Source: CAYQAJ01 sp964415245 (GTDB taxonomy: Bacteria > Planctomycetota > Planctomycetia > Pirellulales > Pirellulaceae). From it: a stretch of 64,000 bases of DNA. Below the pieces are notes generated by a model. That model was given only the letters and a program-made list of their open reading frames with translations. It was not told the origin of the DNA and searched no databases. This document shows positions 16,445 to 24,820 of the stretch, in pieces. The stretch spans positions 1 through 64,000 of the forward strand of contig CAYQAJ010000001.1 of NCBI GenBank assembly GCA_964415245.1, read 5' to 3'. The position numbers were made by a program, and so were the translations under genes. Within the stretch, counting starts at the first letter, position 1, and each line of letters starts with the position of its first letter.

Positions 16445-17689
16445 ATGATTCGATCAGCCCGCGTCGCTGGCACGCGGTGGAACTGTCGCCGGTCCCTTTC
16501 CAGCCAACGAGTTCGTCGGGCCATGGTGTCGAGAGCGCGACGCCGTGGTCGATCGGCACTCGTTTGCTGCTCGGCGATAGCGATCCTGCTCGCCGGATTC
16601 GCCTTCGCCGCACAGGATGAGCGGAAAGCCGCCGACGCCCAGCGTTCCCAGGATTCCCGTATCGTCGAAACGCTGTTGCGTCTCCGGGGTATCGACCTCG
16701 AGTCGCGCTCCGACCTGAAGGCGGCCGTGCTGCGGCACATGGAGCTGCACAAGGGGACCGAGCGGTACGTCGAGCTGGCTGAGAAGCTGAGCGTGCGCGA
16801 TACCGCTCCCGAGCTGCTTCGCCTGGCAATCGAATCTCCCGACACCACGCTCGGCGTGCGAGCCGCCGGTGTCCTGCTGCGATTCGACGAGCAGAAGCTG
16901 CTGTTGGATGCAGCAAGTGGCGACGACGAATCGGCTGCTTCGGCCGCCGTGCGCGTGTTGGGCCGCACGGGAGATGCACGCATGGTCGAGTGGCTCACGC
17001 CGCTGGTGACCGACGACGAGCGCAGCCTGGCCGTGCGCAGTGCCGCGCTGGCCGCCGTTTGCCACAATCTCCACGGTCAGCGTTGGTTGCTGGAACGGGT
17101 GGAGTCGGGCGAATTGTCGCAAGACCTTACGTTTGCCGCCGCCGACGCGCTGCTCAGTTCGGCCGACGAAGCCATACGCGAGCGGGCCGGCCGGCACCTG
17201 AGCCTTCCCGCATCGGCCGATAGCGTTCCCTTGCCCCCTGTGGCCGAATTGGCGTCCATGCGCGGAGACGTCGAACGGGGCCGCGCCCTCTTCGCCGACA
17301 AGGCGACCTGCGCCAAGTGCCACGTGGTGCGAGGTCAAGGCAAAGAAGTGGGGCCCGAGTTGTCCGAGATCGGCGGCAAGCTGTCGCGCGAGGCGATGTT
17401 CGTTTCGATCCTCGACCCCAGCGCCGGCATCAGCCACAACTACGAGTCGTATTCGCTCATTCTCGACAACGGCACCGTGCTGAGCGGCGTGCTCGTCAGC
17501 CAGACCGACGACTCGGTGACCATCAAGACGGCCGAGGCCGTCGTGCAGACCTTTCCTCGCCGCGAGATCGAGCTGTTCAAGCAGCAGTCCATCTCGCTCA
17601 TGCCGGCCGACCTGCAGAAGAATCTCACGGCCCAGGAGCTGGTCGACGTGGTCGAGTATCTGACGACGCTCACCGCCGCCGGGCAGTGA
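16445..17689 (+). CDS. HEAT-repeat protein with Pirellula/Verrucomicrobium-type haem-binding domain
   Basis: 414 residues from ATG 16445; ATG 16523 is an alternative start. A signal peptide (VCCSAIAILLAGFAFA) is followed by HEAT-like helical repeats (about residues 90-250). A C-terminal cytochrome c domain follows, with one CAKCH haem motif at residue 289 and the GPELSEIGGK, ILDPSAGISHNYESY and VEYLTTL signatures of the planctomycete/verrucomicrobial haem-binding family. These proteins are periplasmic and usually occur with sugar or membrane dehydrogenases; none is adjacent here. The kinase-like gene ends 141 bp upstream. Confidence 0.85.
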   Translation: MIRSARVAGTRWNCRRSLSSQRVRRAMVSRARRRGRSALVCCSAIAILLAGFAFAAQDERKAADAQRSQDSRIVETLLRLRGIDLESRSDLKAAVLRHMELHKGTERYVELAEKLSVRDTAPELLRLAIESPDTTLGVRAAGVLLRFDEQKLLLDAASGDDESAASAAVRVLGRTGDARMVEWLTPLVTDDERSLAVRSAALAAVCHNLHGQRWLLERVESGELSQDLTFAAADALLSSADEAIRERAGRHLSLPASADSVPLPPVAELASMRGDVERGRALFADKATCAKCHVVRGQGKEVGPELSEIGGKLSREAMFVSILDPSAGISHNYESYSLILDNGTVLSGVLVSQTDDSVTIKTAEAVVQTFPRREIELFKQQSISLMPADLQKNLTAQELVDVVEYLTTLTAAGQ

Positions 17690-17741
17690 ACCGTTGCGCC
17701 TGCAATCGACGAGCCGCGTCGTTGCATGGCCGCGTGAATGA

Positions 17742-17776
17742 AAAACCCCCTCTCCCGACGCACGGGAGAGAGGGTT
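17742..17776 (-). terminator. Rho-independent terminator of the outer-membrane protein gene
   Basis: Read on the minus strand, the stem CCCTCTCTCCC / GGGAGAGGG closes over a seven-base loop and is followed by GGTTTTTC. It lies about 80 bp after the stop codon of the minus-strand gene ending at 17856. Confidence 0.65.
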
Positions 17777-17855
17777 GGCGATTGGGAGGCCCGGTAGTCG
17801 ACGCGGTAGCCCGTCCAGGTCGAAGGGGCACAGCGAACTAGGTCCGGAGCTTCCG

Positions 17856-18938
17856 TTAGTAAATCAGGCCGAGGCCGATCGTCGCTCCGACGAATCCCAT
17901 GTCGGCGTTCTGGGCCGATTCGTCCTGGTAGTTGGCAACGTCGCCGTCGTTGATCAAGCCAGGCTGCCCGGTGCCGGCGCTCAGCCAGTACTGGCCCTCG
18001 AGTGCCGCGGTAACGAAGAACGTGCTGTAGGCCAGCTCGCGGCGCCAATCGAGGCCGATCTGCAGCTCACCGATGCCGATGAGATCGCTATTGACGCTGC
18101 GGTCGACGACATTGGGCGGCGTCTCGTTTGTCTGCGCATGCAGGCTGGAATCGCCGTACAGCATCGAGCCGCGGACCCTGGTAAAGAACGAAATGTTGCA
18201 CCAGCGCGACGGGAAGAAACCTTCGATGCCCACCACGGGACCGAAGCCTTCGAAGTCGTGTCGTGCACGAATTCCACTGGGATCGTCCGTATGAAACGCC
18301 ACATATTGCTGATTCATGGCCATGTAGCGTACGCCGCCCGAGTAGGTGAAATTGCCGCGTACCGCGGTGGCTTCCAGGTCGAGCACGTCGAGGTTAATCG
18401 AGTGGCTCGCCGTGATGACTCCGCTGGTTTCATCGATATTCACGTCTGTGCCATCGGGGCCGGCAAAGCCAGCGTGCACGTTCTCCGCCACGTCCTGGCT
18501 CAGCGTCGTCGACTCGTCAAGGTGCCAGTAGCGGATCCGTCCGCCCAGGCAGCAGTCGGTGCTGATGTAGCCCAGTTCGAAGCGGGGGCTATACGAGTAA
18601 TCCCAGTCGAATGGCACTTCGCGGTAACTATCGTTGGTATTCGCGATATCGTCGACCACGTAGAATGCCGCATCCCGCGTGAAGTGCGGCTTGACGATCA
18701 CGTTCTCGTACAGGAAGTACCAGCCGCCCTGGATGCAGGGATCGCACGAGCTGGCACCGCAATCGCCCGAGAGAGCGATGTTTTCGAGATCGGCCTGACG
18801 GGCTTCCAGCGCATTCAACCGCTGCATCATGTCGCTGTAGGCGACCGCCGAAACGCTTTGCGCGCGGGCGGTGCCCGCCCAAGCCAGGGCGCACGCGGCC
18901 ATCGCCGCGGCTGCCAGGATGCGTGTTCTCGTTCTCAT
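17856..18938 (-). CDS. Putative outer-membrane beta-barrel/porin-like protein
   Basis: 360 residues from ATG 18938, which has a strong AAGGAGC ribosome binding site. A signal peptide ends at ARA, followed by a short coiled-coil-like segment (MMQRLNALEARQADLEN) typical of planctomycete porin-like proteins. A cysteine pair region (CGASSCDPC) comes next, then alternating amphipathic strands with many aromatic residues, ending in GATIGLGLIY with a C-terminal aromatic residue as in outer-membrane barrels. It resembles the Lpg1974-type pore-forming family, but that assignment is tentative. A dedicated terminator follows it. Confidence 0.75.
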   Translation of the reverse strand: MRTRTRILAAAAMAACALAWAGTARAQSVSAVAYSDMMQRLNALEARQADLENIALSGDCGASSCDPCIQGGWYFLYENVIVKPHFTRDAAFYVVDDIANTNDSYREVPFDWDYSYSPRFELGYISTDCCLGGRIRYWHLDESTTLSQDVAENVHAGFAGPDGTDVNIDETSGVITASHSINLDVLDLEATAVRGNFTYSGGVRYMAMNQQYVAFHTDDPSGIRARHDFEGFGPVVGIEGFFPSRWCNISFFTRVRGSMLYGDSSLHAQTNETPPNVVDRSVNSDLIGIGELQIGLDWRRELAYSTFFVTAALEGQYWLSAGTGQPGLINDGDVANYQDESAQNADMGFVGATIGLGLIY

Positions 18939-19561
18939 TCGTAGCTCCTTGCCTTGACCATTGGTTGCCGTGAACTCTTGGCTGCCACGCGTAATGGGCC
19001 GACACCGAACGACGCCGCGGTCCGCGGTATTCCAGGCGGCAGGGAACCATCGGTATGCCGGTCCGACGATGTGGTTGGAGGTCGCCGCCGCTGGGGCCGG
19101 CGCGACCTGAGCGAAGGACCGACGAGTACCGATGGAACGTGTGCTCGCTGGAAATGGCGCCTGGGACGAGGGTGCCCCTGTCACGGGGCGGGCTCTCGGA
19201 CTGCGACGCGCCGTCAGGCGCTGCCTGGGCCGTAAACGCAGTAAACCGCGTCTAATCGGTGCATTCGGACAACCCAGCACTCCGGATTTAACAATTCCAC
19301 CGATCCTGTGGATTGTTTGCCATCACTCGTGCTTCGCGCTCGCCTCAAGTTGGCGAAAGAGGCAGGCGAGGTAAGTTATGCGGCCTGTGGATGCCGTCGG
19401 CCACCACTTCTTGGGCAGGCAGCGCAGAAGAATTCGTGGGGAGGCGGCACAGCCCGCAGAGGTCGGCTATCGAGCCGCACGGCAATCGGCAATGCGTTGG
19501 TACCAGGGTGATTTGCGGCGGCGGGGTGGGGCGATGTTTCAACCGTCCCGGCCGTTTCGGC
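18939..19561. other. Upstream region of the porin-like gene
   Basis: A 620 bp stretch without a supported gene between two minus-strand outer-membrane protein genes. It should hold the promoter of the gene starting at 18938. A short AT-richer patch lies near 19280-19330. No clear -35/-10 pair or repeat was recognised. Confidence 0.4.
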
Positions 19562-21127
19562 CTACCGCCGCTTGATCATCATGGTCCCATTGCCCGCCAC
19601 GTCGAACAGCGGCCGAGCGTCGGTATCCCAACCTTCGCGGCCCGCGCGAGGATACCACACCATGGCGATCGATACGTTCCACGACTCGTTGCGGTTGGGC
19701 CCTTCCGCAAAGTTCGTTTTGCTCGGCGCCAAATACATGAAATCGGCCTCCAGCGCCCATGGCCCGTTGATCGGCAGCAGAATGTCGCCGCCGCACAGCC
19801 CGTCGCCGTATCCCGTGAAGCCCGCGTACAATCGCCCCGCTCCGCCGCGGCAGTCGGCGAATCGGCGGCGGTAGAAGAACAGATACATGTCGGTCGAATC
19901 CCGCAGTTCGGTCACAGTCACGGGGTCTCCTACCTCGTCTTGGGTCACCCAAGTAACGTCGGCGGTTCGCAAGGATGTGGCGAACCACAAGCCGATCTCG
20001 TGGCACTGCGGGTAGACCCAGCTTACCTCGGCGCGAAGCTGCAACAGCTCGGTTTTGACGTACCAGTCGTCGTTCAAATAGTCGAGTACAATTCCGCCTT
20101 GCAGTCCGCAATCGACGCGGCGGAACAGCCCGCCCGTCAGGAAAGTCTGCGTGCGATGGTCGGGGGTGAATTCGGCTCCGTCGAGATTGTTCTGCGTGAA
20201 TCGGGCCCCAAGCTGCATGCTGAACTGAGCGCACGGAAGGCAGGGCAAGCGGTTCGACCAGTTGATTCCTTCGTGAAAACCGAAGCTGCCCGTCGACGCC
20301 AGGTTGGGCGGACCGGTGAATCCCTGCACGCCGGTGAAAAGTTGGATATTGCGCATGCAAACGTGGGGACAGGGAATCAAGCATCCTCCGCACTGACTGC
20401 ACGCTCCCTCGCCTTGCCCGCATTCGCCGCATCCGCCGCGTCCGCCGCATTCACCGCACGCCCCTTCACCGTGACCCCAGCCGAAGCCGAAAGGCCCCAC
20501 CCAATCGTAAGCGGGGCCGTCCAAGTACCCGGGCCCGGCGTCGACCTCTTCGCCGATCGAAGGTTGATACGCGCCCGTATAAGCGCGGCGTGGTCCGACT
20601 CCCGCTCCCTCGCGTCGGGGCGAGTAGCCTTCCGCCGAATTGCCGATCGCGCTGCCGCTGCGTCGCATGGCCGGGCTGGGAAGCGTTTCGGTGGGGATGC
20701 CGCCGCTGAGGGAGCCGCCAGTACCCGATTGTGTCAGCGAGTTTCGCCGGGTCAGCACCGAGGTGGTGTTTCGGGCGGCCAGCCATTCCGGATCGTGGGG
20801 ATCCTCGGAATACACAATCTGCCCTTCGGTGGGGGGCGAATTCTGGTATACCGTCGGCCCCTGGTAGACGACCGGCCTGGGGACGAACCTGGAGCCCGAA
20901 TTCGTCGATCGCTCGTACGCGGTCCGCTGATAGTTGCCGTAGCCCGAGCCGGCCGGCGATCCCGGGTAGACGACCGAACCCGGGCTGACGGGCGTGCCCG
21001 AGATCATCGACGATCGCGTGGCGACCCACGGCGCCTGCGCGCGGACCTCGCAAACGCCAACGATGGCAACTCCGCACGCTGCCGCGGCGATCAGCGTGCC
21101 GGCGACTAGGCGCGATACGGCTTTCAT
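19562..21127 (-). CDS. Planctomycete exported protein with C-terminal beta-barrel-like domain
   Basis: 521 residues from ATG 21127, preceded by a GAGGA ribosome binding site. A signal peptide ends near VRA. The first half is low-complexity Gly/Ser/Pro/Tyr-rich sequence. A cysteine-rich spacer (CGECGGRGGCGECGQ, then CSQCGGC and CPHVC) separates it from a C-terminal region of about 270 residues with strand-like alternation and paired aromatics, as in planctomycete beta-barrel families such as BBP7 or DUF6666. The exact family could not be decided. It probably sits in the outer membrane. Confidence 0.7.
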   Translation of the reverse strand: MKAVSRLVAGTLIAAAACGVAIVGVCEVRAQAPWVATRSSMISGTPVSPGSVVYPGSPAGSGYGNYQRTAYERSTNSGSRFVPRPVVYQGPTVYQNSPPTEGQIVYSEDPHDPEWLAARNTTSVLTRRNSLTQSGTGGSLSGGIPTETLPSPAMRRSGSAIGNSAEGYSPRREGAGVGPRRAYTGAYQPSIGEEVDAGPGYLDGPAYDWVGPFGFGWGHGEGACGECGGRGGCGECGQGEGACSQCGGCLIPCPHVCMRNIQLFTGVQGFTGPPNLASTGSFGFHEGINWSNRLPCLPCAQFSMQLGARFTQNNLDGAEFTPDHRTQTFLTGGLFRRVDCGLQGGIVLDYLNDDWYVKTELLQLRAEVSWVYPQCHEIGLWFATSLRTADVTWVTQDEVGDPVTVTELRDSTDMYLFFYRRRFADCRGGAGRLYAGFTGYGDGLCGGDILLPINGPWALEADFMYLAPSKTNFAEGPNRNESWNVSIAMVWYPRAGREGWDTDARPLFDVAGNGTMMIKRR

Positions 21128-21347
21128 GTTCGATCCTCGGCAAACCGCGTCTGGGTGCGGGGGCATAACGGGGGCCGGCGAGAGGCGGAATCCCGGCCAA
21201 CGACGTTATCGGAAGTTGCCCAATCGCGACTTTTGGAAAAACCGGAATAACCGGCAGAATCGGCAAAGTCTGGGCATATTGCGCAGATTGACGCGATAGC
21301 CGCCAGATTCATCTGGCGCGTGAACGCTTCGAGGTTTCCCAACGCGA

Positions 21348-22040
21348 CTACTGTTCCACCTTCCGGCCACGCAACGCGAAGTCGTCCCAGTCGCTCGTGT
21401 CGTCGAACGAGCCGAGGCCGACGCGGCCTGAGGCGAACGTCTTGTCCTTGGCGGTCATAACGGGCGTGTGCATGTCGTCGAAGTAGACCTCGATCGTGGC
21501 CTCTCGGGCGCGGCGGACGATCCGCACATTGTGCCACTTGTCGTCCCAGGGCGTGCCCTCGGTGGTGGTGAGCGAGATTTTGGTGCGCGGCGCGTCGTTC
21601 ACGATGAAGATCTGGTTGGCGTGATCGTCGGTCTTCTTGCCCAGGTGTACGTAATAGTAATGGGCCGGGTCCTGGTAGCCGAACACCAGGCACACGTCGC
21701 GATGGTCGTAATCTTCGTGCGTGCTGAGCGCCTTCACGTTCAGCTCGAAGTCGCCGACGCGCACGTCCTTCAAGAGCGAGATGTTGTACGGGCTGCGATA
21801 AGGCGGCTCGTACTTGCTCTGCTTGACGAACTGACTGTACACGTGGTTGCCGTCCGACTCGGCGATCTTCCACGCCTTCTCGTCGGTAGGCTGCCAGTGA
21901 TCGGCCCCCTTCTCGAAATCGTCCTGATAGACCAGCGGCAGCTCGTCCTCGGCAACAAGGGACGACGCGGCGTAGTGGCCGGACGTGGCGACTGCCAATA
22001 GCACGGCGGAACAGACAACGGAGATTCGGCGGCGGTTCAT
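21348..22040 (-). CDS. Secreted LamG/ConA-like domain protein
   Basis: 230 residues from ATG 22040, with a GAGGA ribosome binding site. A signal peptide is followed by a jelly-roll-like domain: DDFEKGADHWQPTD, VGDFELNVKALS, HYYYVHLGKK, WHNVRIVRR and the terminal FASGRVGLGSFDDTSDWDDF pattern are typical of concanavalin A-like domains related to planctomycete 3-keto-disaccharide hydrolase (DUF1080) proteins. It may bind or cleave carbohydrate outside the cytoplasm. No catalytic residue can be assigned. Confidence 0.7.
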   Translation of the reverse strand: MNRRRISVVCSAVLLAVATSGHYAASSLVAEDELPLVYQDDFEKGADHWQPTDEKAWKIAESDGNHVYSQFVKQSKYEPPYRSPYNISLLKDVRVGDFELNVKALSTHEDYDHRDVCLVFGYQDPAHYYYVHLGKKTDDHANQIFIVNDAPRTKISLTTTEGTPWDDKWHNVRIVRRAREATIEVYFDDMHTPVMTAKDKTFASGRVGLGSFDDTSDWDDFALRGRKVEQ

Positions 22041-22161
22041 AGGGAGTCCTCGGCAAATGGGGAAGCACGGCGCCAATGCGGTCATTGTCGCCGCGCCGCC
22101 GCACCGCTGCAATCAAGGAAACGCGTGAGGGCCAGGTCGACGTAAACGGGCCTGTCGGACT

Positions 22162-22264
22162 AAGAGCTCATCCAAAAACCGCTTCAGAGAAGGGGACAGG
22201 CACATTTTGCTCCGCGGACTGCGCAAAATGAGCCAGTCCCCGACGGTTTTTGGATAAGCTCTAA
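22162..22264. repeat. Palindromic dispersed repeat, copy B (complete)
   Basis: A nested inverted repeat. The outer arms at 22163-22181 (AGAGCTCATCCAAAAACCG) and 22244-22262 are nearly perfect complements. The inner arms at 22192-22215 (GGGGACAGGCACATTTTGC...) and 22219-22241 are imperfect complements. The core is shared with the copy at 1-68, but the outer arm sequence differs. It would fold into one long hairpin and looks like a non-autonomous REP/MITE element. Confidence 0.8.
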
Positions 22265-22362
22265 ATGGACTGAATGGACGACATGGACGGGATGGACAAG
22301 GTCGAATCATTGTTTCTGCGTCTAGCTCGTCCATTTCGTCCATGACGTCCATTTCGCCCATT
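22264..22362. repeat. ATGGAC-type degenerate tandem repeat in inverted orientation
   Basis: The left arm has four ATGGAC units spaced 8-10 bp (22264-22300). The right arm (22326-22362) carries the reverse complement GTCCAT units. The arms can pair across a 25-base loop. Abuts repeat copy B. Confidence 0.7.
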
Positions 22363-22398
22363 GCTGAACTCATGCGTGTCCAGAAACGAGCGTCTGAA

Positions 22399-23742
22399 TC
22401 AGCCGCCAGCGATTGATTCGGCCGCTCGGCGCAGGGCGGGGCTAATGTCGACGCGGTAGGGCGCCGCGGCGCGGGGCAGGGCGCGCAGTTCTGGCGGCAG
22501 CGCTTCGATTTGGCGGCGGGCCGTCTCGCGGGCTTGCTCAAGCGTGGCGTTGCCGGCTGGCAGCCGCTTGCCGCCGCGCATTACCGGCACCAGCAATGGT
22601 TGACCTGGCAACTGCTCGTCGGCCAGGGCGATCACGTCGCCCACCATGACTCCACTGTCGATCGTGCGGAATACCTGCTTGCGGCCGGGATACGATTCCT
22701 TGCCCTCCGACGTTTTGCGCCGACCCGTACCGGCGTATTCGACCAGTTTGTAGGCCATGTCGAGGTCGGGGGCGTCGCGCGAGACAACCATCCGCGTGCC
22801 GACTCCGAAGGCGTCGGTGGGCGCTCCCGACGCAACGAGCCGCTCGACTTCGTATTCGTCCAGTCCGCCGGACGCGAAGATCTTTACCTCGGTCAGCCCC
22901 GCCTCGTCGAGCAGCGCACGCGACTGGCGGGCGAGCTCTCCCATGTCGCCCGAGTCGAGGCGAATGGCCTGCACGCGAAACCGCTCGCCGAGGCGGCGGC
23001 TGAGGCGGATCACGTTGCGCACCCCGTCGAGCGTATCCCAGGTGTCGACCAGCAGCGTCGTCTCGGGATATCGCTCGGCGAATGCGGCGAAGGCGTCGAT
23101 CTCGTGATCGTGTACCTGCACGAAGCTATGCGCCATGGTGCCGAAGATCGGCATGTCATAAACTTTCCCGGCCAGCACGTTCGACGTGCCCACGGCGCCG
23201 GCGAGATACGATGCGCGGGCGACCTTGAGAGCGGCGTCGGTTCCATGCGCGCGGCGGCTGCCGAAATCGACGACAATTCGGCTGGCGGCTGCCGTGACCA
23301 CTCGTGCCGCTTTGCTCGCCACCACACTCTGGAAGTGCACCTGATTGAGGACCAGCGTTTCGACGATCTGGGACTCGATCATCGGGGCAACGACCCGCAC
23401 CAACGGCTCGTTGGGGAAGACGATCGTTCCCTCGGGCACAGCATCGACGTCGCCGGTGAATCGCAAGCTCTTGAGCTGCGCGAGCAGTGCGTCGTCGAAC
23501 AATTCCTGGCGGCGGAGGTAGTCGAGGTCGTCGTCGGTGAAGCGAAGATGTTCCAGATAGTCGAGCACGTCGCCGAGACCGGCGGCCAGCACGTAGTTGC
23601 GGCAGTCGGGCAGCTTGCGAAAGAACAGCTCGAACGCGGCGGGGGCGCACAGGCCTTCATCGAGATAGGCCTGGGCCATGGTCAGCTCGTACAAGTCGGT
23701 GAACAGAGCCGACCGCAGCGGATTGACGGGAGCGTCGGTCAT
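22399..23742 (-). CDS. pncB: Nicotinate phosphoribosyltransferase
   Basis: 447 residues from ATG 23742. The enzyme converts nicotinate and PRPP (with ATP) to nicotinate mononucleotide in the Preiss-Handler NAD salvage pathway. Signatures are the N-terminal LFTDLYELTMAQAYLDEG, the DFGSRRAHG motif near residue 165, the MAHSFVQVH segment, LLVDTWDT, RLDSGDMGEL and the FGVGTRMV phosphate-binding loop. The length fits the shorter bacterial NAPRTase group. It lies downstream of pncA on the same strand, supplying the second step for the nicotinate that PncA makes; the 152 bp spacer holds a dispersed repeat. Confidence 0.95.
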   Translation of the reverse strand: MTDAPVNPLRSALFTDLYELTMAQAYLDEGLCAPAAFELFFRKLPDCRNYVLAAGLGDVLDYLEHLRFTDDDLDYLRRQELFDDALLAQLKSLRFTGDVDAVPEGTIVFPNEPLVRVVAPMIESQIVETLVLNQVHFQSVVASKAARVVTAAASRIVVDFGSRRAHGTDAALKVARASYLAGAVGTSNVLAGKVYDMPIFGTMAHSFVQVHDHEIDAFAAFAERYPETTLLVDTWDTLDGVRNVIRLSRRLGERFRVQAIRLDSGDMGELARQSRALLDEAGLTEVKIFASGGLDEYEVERLVASGAPTDAFGVGTRMVVSRDAPDLDMAYKLVEYAGTGRRKTSEGKESYPGRKQVFRTIDSGVMVGDVIALADEQLPGQPLLVPVMRGGKRLPAGNATLEQARETARRQIEALPPELRALPRAAAPYRVDISPALRRAAESIAGG

Positions 23743-23783
23743 GGTTGTGCAGCCGGCGTGTGGAAACGGGCATCCAAAAAAGC

Positions 23784-23878
23784 GTTGTGGCCGGTCTCCC
23801 GACCGAGCCACATCGAGCGACCGAAGGTCTCACGTGAAGGGGCGTGCCGTCAAGGCCTCGGCGGGGTCGGGAGACCCG
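23784..23878. repeat. GGTCTCCC inverted-repeat element, copy 1
   Basis: It starts with TTGTGGCCGGTCTCCCGACC and ends with GGTCGGGAGACC (plus GCGCCGAACA just outside), giving imperfect terminal inverted repeats, with an internal GACCGAAGGTCTC. A related element lies at 39301-39410. It sits between pncA and pncB. Confidence 0.6.
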
Positions 23879-23894
23879 CGCCGAACAGCGCCGG

Positions 23895-24467
23895 TCATGG
23901 CGGATCGGGCTGGGTGTGGATCACGGCGCCGGCGCGGCGCATTTCCTCGCTCGCCTTGCGGCCGTCGGCCGAGTCGCGACGAACCGGGCGCGTGGCCGGC
24001 TCGATCACGTGCACGGCGAAGCCTTCCTGCAGAGCGTCGAGCACGGTCGCCCGCACGCACACGTCGAGAGCGAGGCCGCCAACCCAGAGTCGCCGCACAT
24101 TTTCCTGTCGCAGCGCGTCGGCGAGCCCGGTGCCATCGAAGGCGGAGTACTGCTCGCGCTTGGTTTCGGTTCCCTTATTCACGACGCGCGCCGACTGGGG
24201 AAGGTTCAACCGCGGATGAAGTGCGGCGCCGCTAGAGTCTGCGATGCAATGGGCCGGCCACGGTCCTCCCTGCTCGTGGAAGCTGATGTGGTCGGCGGGA
24301 TGCCAGTCGCGCGAGGCGACAATTTTCGCTCTTGCACGCTGAGCTGCCTCGATCCAACGATTGAGCACGTCGACAACGGCGTCGCCGTCATCGATTGCCA
24401 GCGCGCCCCCGGCGCAGAAGTCGTTCTGCACGTCGACGATGATCAGCGCGTCGGTCGGCGTGAGCAT
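23895..24467 (-). CDS. pncA: Nicotinamidase
   Basis: 190 residues. PncA deamidates nicotinamide to nicotinate. The isochorismatase-fold signature VDVQNDF is at residues 11-17. The catalytic triad is readable as Asp12, Lys98 (NKGTE) and Cys137 (GLALDVCV). The metal-binding residues Asp54, His56 and His60 (SRDWHPADH) are present. The length is slightly short for the family, with no missing key residue. It is encoded just upstream of pncB on the same strand, making a two-gene NAD salvage unit. Confidence 0.95.
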   Translation of the reverse strand: MLTPTDALIIVDVQNDFCAGGALAIDDGDAVVDVLNRWIEAAQRARAKIVASRDWHPADHISFHEQGGPWPAHCIADSSGAALHPRLNLPQSARVVNKGTETKREQYSAFDGTGLADALRQENVRRLWVGGLALDVCVRATVLDALQEGFAVHVIEPATRPVRRDSADGRKASEEMRRAGAVIHTQPDPP

Positions 24468-24820
24468 GGGGTAGCGACCGGTTCAGCGCCCATTGGCGCA
24501 GTGCAAGCATATCACTGGTGCCGCTGACGCGAAGACGCGGTGACACGGAGACGCGGCGAGGTCGGAATTCGTCAATTCTACCTGCCGTGAGTGAGACCTT
24601 ACAGCCGGCGGTAGTGGAACGGCGAAACCGCAAGCGTGCTGGCGAGGTGTGATGGAGACGGGTGCGGCAGACAAACTAGCGGGCAAGCGGTAGAATCGGT
24701 GGCGCGAGATGCGATCTGATAAACCCCGGTCTCCCGACCGGGGCTGTGGCGGCCGACCCTATCGTTCATCGCATCGGCAAGCAGATTATCGACCTATCTA
24801 ATCAGCGAGATGCTTGACCT
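24468..24820. other. Divergent intergenic region pncA-acnA
   Basis: No gene is supported. It holds the GC-rich palindrome at 24722-24750 and should contain promoters for both divergent genes. No clear -35/-10 pair was identified. Confidence 0.4.
24722..24750. repeat. GC-rich palindrome (CCCCGG...CCGGGG)
   Basis: AAACCCCGGTCTCCCGACCG followed by GGGCTGTGG forms a hairpin with CCCCGGTC/GACCGGGG arms. Related sequences lie at 38755-38785 and 53295-53323, with the same AAACCC...GGGGC..TG frame. Confidence 0.55.

Larger units (their letters stand above)
22041..22398. other. Repeat-rich intergenic region
   Basis: No gene. It contains the complete palindromic repeat at 22162-22264 and the ATGGAC-type inverted repeat at 22264-22362. 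A minus-strand frame across it encodes a Met/Asp-rich string created by the repeat and is not credible. Confidence 0.6.

Noticed and set aside
19313..21109. Plus-strand 598-codon open frame
   Set aside because: Antisense to the beta-barrel-type gene with signal peptide at 21127; no recognisable protein.
22113..22541. Minus-strand gene with Met/Asp-rich repeat
   Set aside because: The repeat string comes from the non-coding ATGGAC array; the frame also overlaps the pncB 3' end.
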